The position numbers and the translations under genes were made by a program. A stretch of 64,000 bases of DNA from Cymbidium sinense (taxonomy: Eukaryota; Streptophyta; Magnoliopsida; Asparagales; Orchidaceae). Where the stretch lies: assembly GCA_021442155.1 (NCBI GenBank), contig CM038228.1, forward strand, positions 86,010,114 to 86,074,113, written 5' to 3'. Below, in pieces: positions 56,474-64,000 of the stretch (its first letter is position 1; every line of letters begins with the position of its first letter). The notes under the pieces are model-generated. The model searched no databases, was not told the DNA's origin, and was given only the letters and a program-made list of their open reading frames with translations.

Positions 56474-58470
56474 TTCAACAAATTTAGTATGTTGAAATAG
56501 ATTCAAAATTTTGATAGGATGCTTCCATGATTCATTGTTGTTTGAATTTGAATTTTTTTGATTTGGAGGACCCTTTCCTTTAACAAATTTAGGTATGTTA
56601 AAGTAAGGGTCAAATTGATTTTGTTTTGTTTGATTATTTTGGAATTTCACTTACTTAGTAAATTTAGGTATGCTAAGTGAAGTAAAAGTGATTGTTTCTT
56701 TTTGTGAATTTGTTATGATTTTTTGGAAAGCTTGGAAATCTTACTTAGCAAATTTAAGTATGCTAAGTGAAGAATTCAAGTGTGTTTTGTTTAATTTTTG
56801 AAAAGAGGATTCTTAGAAAATTTAGGTATGCTAAGAGAATCCTAAGTGTTTTATTTATTTGGGGTGTTTCGATTTTTGAAAAGGGTAGGATCCTTAGCAA
56901 ATTTGGTATGCTAAGGAATCCTAAGTGTCTTGTTTTTTTTTTTTTTATGGGTTTTGAAAGTGGAGATTTAACTTTAGCAAATTTAGTATGCTAAAGATGA
57001 AATCTCACTTAGTTTTGGAAAATGGAAACTTCTCCTTAGCAAATTTGGTATGCTAAGGAAAGAATTTCCAAAGGTGTTTAAAATTTTTTTTTTGTTTTGA
57101 CTTCAGAAACTGCACTTAGCAAATTTGAGTATGCTAGGTGAGGTTCCAAAAATGTGTTTAGAAAAATGTTTGATTTTGGGATTTGGAAACTTCACTTAGC
57201 AAATTTTGGTGTGTTAAGTGAGTTTCCAAATGTGTTTGAAAAAAAAATTTCTTTTTTTGATTTTGGATTTGGAAACTTTACTTAAAAAATTTGGGTATGT
57301 TATATGAAGTTCCAAATGTATGTTTGAAAATTTTTGTTGGATTTTAAATTTGGAGACTTCACATAACAAATTTGGATATGTTAAATGAAGTTCTAAAATA
57401 TGTTTGAAAATTTTGAATTTTGATTTGGAGACTTCACTTAACAAATTTGGGTATGTTAGATGAAGTTCCAAATGTATGTTTGAAAAATTTGGTGACTTCA
57501 CTTAACAAATTTGGATATGTTAAATGAAGTTCCAAAATGTGTTTGAAAATTTTGAATTTGGATTTGGAGACTTTACTTAACAAATTTGGTCATGTTAAGT
57601 GAGGTTCCAAATGTGTTTAGAAAATTTTGAAATATGATTGTTGATTTTGATTTTGAATTTGGAAACGCCACTTAGCAAATTTGATTTTGCTAAATGAAAT
57701 TCCAAATGTGTGTTTAAAATTTTTTTGAAATATGATTGTTGAAGTTTTAATGTTTTGAAAAGAGGACTTCCATTCAACAAATGTAGAATGGAGATCAACT
57801 TTATTTTTGAAATTTATTTATTTATTTTGTGTGTGATTGTTGCTTTTTGAAAGGGGGGAATTCCAACTTAAAATATATGTGAATATGTTTAAGTGGGATT
57901 TCCTAAATGATATTTTATTTGGGAATGAAATCTTCATTTAATAAATATGAGTATATTAAATGAAGATATTCATATCTGCTTTTTGAAAAGTTTAATTTTG
58001 TTTAAAAATGAACTTTCCATTCAATAAGTGTGAGTATATTGAATAGAAAATTCATGTGTGCTTTTGAAAATTTTACTTTTGTTTACAAATTGACTTTCCA
58101 TTCAATAAATGTGAGTGTATTGAGTAGAGAAATTCATGTGTGCTTTTTTTTTTTGAAAATTTTATAATTATAATTGTGATTTTAGGAAAGGATGATTATT
58201 CAATTTACTTTAAAAATGAAATCTTCATCAAAGTGATTTGAAAGAAGTTATACATTTGTGCTTTTGGAAAAATTTTATTAGTTTTATTTTTGAAAATCTC
58301 TACATGTAACAATTATGAGAATTGTTAATGAGGGTGAAAAAATTTTGTGGAAAATATTTTATTAAGTTTATTTTTGAAAATGTGCTTTTGAAAAAGCAAA
58401 GTTCTTTATGAAAAATTTATTATTTTAGGATGAACCTTTCCTTATCATGAAAATGGTAAGGAGGAAGTCT
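56474..58470. repeat. Array of ~24 hairpin-forming repeats in the Element 2 leader
   Basis: Units of about 65-100 bases repeat from 56474 to 58470. Each has a palindromic core such as CTTAGCA - AATTTGGTA - TGCTAAG, followed by a T/G-rich spacer like GTGTTTGAAAATTTTG. Cores lie near 56476, 56575, 56650, 56741, 56809, 56889, 56966, 57030, 57111, 57190, 57277, 57357, 57432, 57494, 57570, 57667, 57767, 57855, 57931, 58015, 58095, 58205, 58300 and 58431. Arms change in pairs: CCTTAGCA/TGCTAAGG, CTTTAGCA/TGCTAAAG, CATTTAATA/TATTAAATG, CATTCAATA/TATTGAATA. The unit at 57931 has perfect 12-base arms. The array lies between the primer binding site and the first coding sequence. Confidence 0.9.
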
Positions 58471-58707
58471 TTAAGATGTTTCTTTTCATTTAGATCTTTT
58501 TATTTTACACATTGGAGGACCCAACGGGGGTTTTAAGACAACAAGAAATGCGGTCCTAAAACCTAAAGATGTTGGATAACTCAACTCAAGAATGAAATGA
58601 GCCAAGTGGCAACGGAAAGAAGGATAGTCTTGGATTCATACCAAAGTACAAACCCACTATCGATATCAAAGACAATGATCATTTACCAAAGATGGAGAGA
58701 GGAACCA

Positions 58708-58725
58708 TCCCCAGCAGAGTCGCCA
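58708..58725 (-). other. Primer binding site of Element 2
   Basis: Minus-strand sequence TGGCGACTCTGCTGGGGA starts with TGG, the complement of a tRNA CCA end, 10 bases inside the end of LTR F. Ogre/Tat elements use a site of this type, reported as complementary to tRNA-Arg; the tRNA identity is recalled, not checked. Confidence 0.8.
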
Positions 58726-61519
58726 GAAACATCTGTGGTGAATAAATCTCTTATAAGAGTCACTTTTCAAACCTGTGGAGAAATGAAAGAGGAGACCTAT
58801 AGAAATTCATCTTTTTAGTATGCCATGCAGATCCGTAGATGTACTTATTCAGGTGATTGAGTACATCATCAAGGAATAGTATACTACCTCAAAACATAGA
58901 AGTCACTTCCCTTTAATGGACCTAATCACCTCAGTAAGGACTCCTAAGGACAATGGGTCTGCATATGTACCAGAGATTCTTCCCTTACTTTATGTAGAAA
59001 AGTAAAGCAAGGTTTATTTTAAATCAAGTTCATTAAGTTGTGTACAGGAGTAAGCCACCATAGTTAATTACGTCCTAATGGACGAGATCCCTTTGGAAAA
59101 CTCTAGATTAAGGTAAATGATCATTGTCTTTGAATATTTCAATAGGAAGGACTATCAGTCGATTGGTTTAAGTTTGAAGATCAAATGGGATTGATCAAAA
59201 GAGAGAGCTATTATTGAAGCCAAAAATGGGAGATAAGTAGGAGATGCCCATAATGCTAGGAAACCTAGTGAGCATCTCAAACTATCATATAATTGGGCTT
59301 TATAATTTAGAAATTGATTTAGTTTATTTGAGTTACATTTTTCATTATAATTAGGACTTAAGATTCCTTAACACAAAATTAAAGAAATGCCTAAGAGGTG
59401 AGGAGTTATGCTTATGGCCCACAAAGGGGAGAAGCAACCTTAGAACCTAAATCTAGGGAGCTTCGGCGAGGGCCAAAAATACAACCTAAATTTGAGGCGA
59501 AAATGGTTAATTGGTTTGCCTTCATAAGAGAGGACAAACCACTTGACAACTTGGACTTATAATTGCCTGGGGGTGGCCACCAACTAACTCCTCCTATGAT
59601 TTTAAATACATGTAGGCAAGTCTTTATGCTTATGCAAGATAGTTAGGCTATTTTTATTTAGAAAGAGATTAAGTCCTTAAACTCACTCCCTAAAGAGACT
59701 AGATCATGTAAAGGGACATGCTTCAAATGACCTAAATCTAATGCATTTAAAATTTCATTTTATTTTCATTTTGGACAATTATTTTGACTCAAGCTAATAG
59801 AATTTTTATGACTAATGCATGAGAAAGAAGATTATTGGCCAAAATCAGTGCGAAGGGAGGAGGTGAGTTTCCACCACGGCTCTCAAAGGTCAAGCCGAGT
59901 TCTCTGGAAAAGTTGAAAGCTTTCTAATCAAGAGTGAAATAAGATGGATTTGTGGATGATATTATAAAGAAATGCTCATCCAGCTAAGGGGTTGCTAATT
60001 CTTTTTTCTTGATTTTAGACCTAAGCTTTAGGTGAGGTTATGAGTTGTTTAATTTTTATTTGAGTTGTTCAGTTAGGTAAAAGATTTATTTTTCCCTAAA
60101 GAGCCTAATCCACATCCAGACCATATATAAAGTAAGGAAGAAACTAGGAAAATCATACCACTTAATGCAAAAGCTAAACAAATCATCAACCAATTTATAA
60201 AGCTAATCACAAAAAGAATAAATGGCCGTTATGGTCAGACTCCACCGCACAAACCCAAAAATATCAAATATGGGTAGCCGAGCTCTACCCTTATACAACC
60301 TGAATTACAAATGAATATTACAATTAAGCAAGGAATTCATTGTTGTGGGGGTCTTCAAGCTTTATTCTTCTTTCTTCTTTCTTCTTTCTTTCTTCTTCTT
60401 TCCTTCTTTCTTATTTTGGTTCCTTCCTTTGGATGGTTGGATGGTGGATGCTCCAAGGCTTCATATGGTACAAAACATAGGATTTTATGATCATTGCTCA
60501 TCCTAATCTCCATGACAATCATTTCAAAATCCTAATTATGCAAATTTTTACATGAAAAGAAAAAGTGGAAATCTAACTAACACTTGCAAAACAAAGGTTT
60601 GTTAAAACACACCACACAAATCCCAAGCATTTATATTGGACTTATCACCCCAAACATGAGTGACTAAGTTCACTTGTCCTATGGATTATACTTAGGGGTA
60701 TAAAGTACATACAAGCAAAAGCATTTATATTTTTATTTATGATAGCACCGCTTAAGCACAATCCCCCACAGAAAAGATTAGTTAGGCTAAGAATGTCCTA
60801 CCATTCATCCTATGAGCATACACCCTAACATCCAGTCTAAAACATATATCACAAAACAAAATAAACATCAAACCATTCACCGACCTAACCTAAGGCTAGA
60901 AGTGGTGACTTAGGCTAATATGTGTGCTTTGAAGGTTTGTGTGGTATGCTTAGCTATGGCTTTAGGTTCAAATTTTCTAAGTGTGAATAATATGTTCAAC
61001 ATAGAGGAGGGTTTCATTTAAGTTATTTAATTAATTTGGGTTGATTTTATTTTATGTTTAAATTTGGTTTAAGTGAAACTTATAATTAATTATTAAGTTA
61101 TGAAGAGAGGGAAAGAGAAGAGGGCTTCTCTTTCCATCCCTAACCTAAGTAATTTCTAAAGTAGATTCACATTTTAGTTTCATTTAGGTGAATGTTTTGA
61201 TTAAATCTCTTAATTAGTCCTAAGTTTAGATAAACTCTAAACAAACCTATTCAAAAAGAAAGACATTTTAAGATTAAATAAAATGAATCAAAATTCACAT
61301 AACACACATTACTTCATTTTTTTTCCAACATAGATAACATGCATATGGATGGGCCCTAAGCATTTTTATATATAAAAATGAGAGTAGGTAACACACTTTA
61401 TGATGCATGCTAAGTTATCCATTTGAGGAAATCTAGAAGTTGAATATGCATGATTTTTCTTAAATAGAAAAAGTTTTCCTCATCCAAAATTTCACATACA
61501 CATATGAAAGTAAGAAAGA

Positions 61520-61640
61520 CATAAGTGAGTACAACTCCATTGTTAACCAGAGGTGTAAGGTATAAGACTAACTTAGGGCTACTTAAAGCCTCGCAATCTT
61601 GAGGTTGTCTAGACTAATATACCACTTCCCTTAAATACAA
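61520..61640 (-). repeat. Conserved LTR core block (single copy in F)
   Basis: Contains ATAAGTGAGTACAACTCCAT, GAGGTGTAAGGTATAAGAC and TTAGGGCTACTTAAAGCCTC, the reverse complement of the block at LTR A 12650-12790. Present once here. Confidence 0.75.
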
Positions 61641-63244
61641 ACATATGTATAAAATAAATGAAATGGAAAAGGAAAATAAAATTTTTTTTTTAATGAATTC
61701 ATTTTCTTTTATGTAATTTATGCATGCAAGTATAGGCAACCTTTCTTAATTTATAACATAGGGATGAATAGGGTATGAAATTAAGCAAGTGTTGGATTCT
61801 ATTCAAATGAATCCTACATCTTACCAACTCCTTTTCAAAACTATACCAACATAAGAAGGAAAGGAAACCTATGCCAAACATGCCTTGATAATCCATCACA
61901 TGCAGGCTTATAATTAAAGTATAAGTAGCACACTTCTAGATTTGGCATTTGATTTATATGTTTTGAAAATAATTTGGATTTAGTAGTGATAATAGCCATT
62001 CATATTTCTACTTTAGTCAACACATACAAATTTGACATAAAGTAAACAATTTCATTTTTAAAATTTGAATTTCAAAAATTATGAATGCATGAATCACATG
62101 ACATACAACCTAACATGTTGGTGATAGATCCAAAGCAATGAAAACATGTAAACAAACTCACTTCACTTAAATCCTAAATACATTCTGATAGAATAAGAAA
62201 GTTTAGAATAAATCAAAGTGAATTCAAAGTAATTTTTGTTTAGATTAAAATTTGATTTAATTTTAAAAATGTGAGATGAGTTTGATATTCCTAACCCATT
62301 CCCACATGTATTTAATATTTTTGTTTAATTTTTAGTTAATTAGATCCATTTTTATGCATTGATTAGGTTAAGGTATGAATTAAGTAGCTTAATTAACCCT
62401 CACCTATACCACCTTATAAGAATTAACTAAATAATTATGAGCCAATGAGATGACATAAAACCCACAAGAAATTTAAATTTGCAATGCACCTAATAATGAA
62501 AAGGCCTAATGCAATTTGGCTCACAATTAAAATTTAATTAAGCTAAGGAGTTTAGCTTAAGTAATTTCAAAACACCCTTTCATACTTATGAATGGAGTTT
62601 TGATTTCCTTAATTGAACTTAGGCTATTAAACACCTAAGCATCTACCCAAGGTAGATTAATTAAGTATTGAAACTTTTTAGAATTTTTTGAAATTTGTTA
62701 AGGGGATAATTAATGAATTTACCCTTAATTAAGAAGAGATTAAGAAGAGAAGAGGGGGTTTTGGGAATAGCTTAGGGGAAATGCCCCAAAATTATTCTAT
62801 AAACCTCCTACTTATTGGATCTGACCTTAATAAACCCTAATCATAGGGTAAAACCACTAATCATTCCCTAATTATGTTTAATTATGTGAGAAGGGTAATT
62901 AACAAAACCATATGCAATTATTCTAATCAAGACCTCAATAAATCCCAAGAAAATTAGTGGAGGTAGAAGTCATCCCCTAAAACATACCCAAGTAATTTAG
63001 GATTAATCAGAAGCTTGATTAAAAGTAATTAGAAAAATACACTTTCTAATAAAACTCAAATTCAGAGAAAAGCATTATTCAAAACTCATCAAAATTTATT
63101 TTAAAATGTTCTAGGTTTAATTATCTATCCATAGGATTTTATTTTATATTTTTTTTGAATTTTCTAGGAAGAGTTATGAATTTTTGAAGTTCTCTAAGTG
63201 AATTAGGAATTAATTAAGGAATTTTATTAATCCCTAACTAATCC

Positions 63245-63370
63245 CTAGCTCATGACGCGACGCATGTGCTTTACACGCGTCACGCTGTGAGAGGGTTACT
63301 TAACTTGTCACCTCACGGGGGTGGCTGGCAGTGCATGCGCTTTAATCCTCTACCGTCTGATCAAAGATCG
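63245..63370 (-). promoter_or_regulatory. GC-rich island of LTR F
   Basis: CG-rich patch (ATGACGCGACGC, ACACGCGTCACGC) with GGTTACTTAACTTGTCACC, close to the LTR D island. Promoter role inferred from conserved place. Confidence 0.35.
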
Positions 63371-64000
63371 GATGGCTAAGGATCTCCCCACATTTTAAAA
63401 AGGGTAAATAGATTTCTAAAAGTGCTAAATAATCTCAGCTGTCCATCTAAAATGTGCGGATGGATGGCTGAGATGATCTAAGTTATTCCCCTTGATCAAC
63501 ATAGATCATCCATGATCAAGGGGAAGATCCAAGCTAGATTTAGCATGGAATCAAACCAAATTCAACTCACACCTTTTAAAGACAGAGAGTAGCAAATCCA
63601 ATAGTAAAAAATTGATGGGGTGGAAATTTCTTTCAAAGCTCCTCACGACATTGAGTTTAGTGATAAAAAAAATCTCAAATCTCGCCGGAGGTTATCACCA
63701 GTGCTCTATTCCCTTGGAGAAGCATCTTCTGGTTGAGATGAAGCCTTGCTGAAGTTTGGAGCACTTGAGGTTGAGTGGATCAATGTATGGACCAACTCAT
63801 CCTTGCTTGAGCTTTGACTTTGATCCAATTTGATCCTTCCTTACTGTGGGAACTCCAATAAAAGCTTAGGTGCACTCGACTTAGCTCCTAGATGAAGTGT
63901 ACAAGAGTAATTGGAAGGAAATGAAGCAAGGAAGAAGTTGACAATTCACTCTACCTCCCCTATTTTTGTGCTATGCAAAATTAAGAAATGGGGAATTCTA

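Larger units (their letters stand above)
58736..64000 (-). mobile_element. LTR F, 5' LTR of Element 2 (partial)
   Basis: Its terminus TGGTGAATAAATCTC at 58736 lies 10 bases from the primer binding site, so it is the 5' LTR. It carries the hairpin (60272-60290), a CTT-rich tract (60361-60420), the core block (61520-61640) and a GC island (63245-63370), and continues beyond 64000. It resembles LTR D more than LTR E in the 63550-64000 part. Confidence 0.9.

Noticed and set aside
56420..57798. Minus-strand frames such as HLELHLTYPN repeats as a repeat protein
   Set aside because: They are frames through the hairpin array and change frame with unit length, so they reflect the DNA repeat.
56474..58470. 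Regularly spaced palindromic repeats taken as a CRISPR array
   Set aside because: This is plant retrotransposon leader DNA; units diverge, spacers are similar to each other rather than unique, and no cas genes exist.
60361..60420. CTT-rich tract in LTR F as the polypurine tract
   Set aside because: It lies well inside the LTR, and similar tracts occur at the same place in D (34428) and E (39731); a polypurine tract must sit outside the LTR.

Overview
The window reads as intergenic, repeat-dense DNA from a large plant nuclear genome. It is AT-rich and I recognise no host gene, tRNA or rRNA in it. Almost all of the 64 kb can be assigned to one group of Ty3/gypsy LTR retrotransposons of the Tat/Ogre type. 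The evidence for that group is the domain order gag - protease - RT - RNase H - second (archaeal-type) RNase H - integrase, a long gag-protease linker of the Tat kind, an extra coding stretch upstream of gag, long untranslated regions with tandem repeats, a primer binding site of the form TGGCGACTCTGCTGGGGA, and very long LTRs (about 6.5 to 8 kb here). The species cannot be named from this sequence.

Layout. Element 1 lies on the + strand and is old and broken. Its gag/pol is at 4610-8917, 15470-17051 and 25025-25310, followed by a 2.7 kb 3' untranslated region (25311-28017) and a 3' LTR (LTR C, from 28018). Three further LTRs lie inside its coding sequence: LTR Z (+, 1-4609) ends inside gag, LTR A (+, 8918-15469) splits the two RNase H domains, and LTR B (-, 17052-25024) splits integrase. 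LTR C is cut at 32920 by LTR D (- strand), and D is cut at 38635 by LTR E (-). E directly borders the 3' untranslated region and antisense pol/gag of Element 2 (46002-58735), whose 5' LTR (LTR F) starts at 58736 and runs out of the window.

State of the genes. Both elements carry many stops and frameshifts. Element 1 has lost the protease Asp, the RT YADD box and the first integrase Asp. Element 2 keeps the protease Asp, the YADD box, the integrase D,D35E triad and the primer binding site, but gag and pol are still broken by stops. Neither looks able to make its own proteins.

Most unusual content. The 5' leader of Element 2 (about 56.47-58.47 kb) is an array of about two dozen ~80 bp units. 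Each is an imperfect palindrome with a short AT-rich loop, and the two arms change together from unit to unit, which points to a selected or copied hairpin. Other unexplained structure includes a 131 bp tandem repeat made of mini-hairpins in the Element 1 3' untranslated region, a 240 bp duplicated LTR core in LTRs B and C only, dense TTGACC-type clusters in the LTRs, a TTTAGG-like expansion in LTR E, and LTR hairpins with compensating arm changes. All assignments come from reading and translating the sequence by eye; no database search was run.
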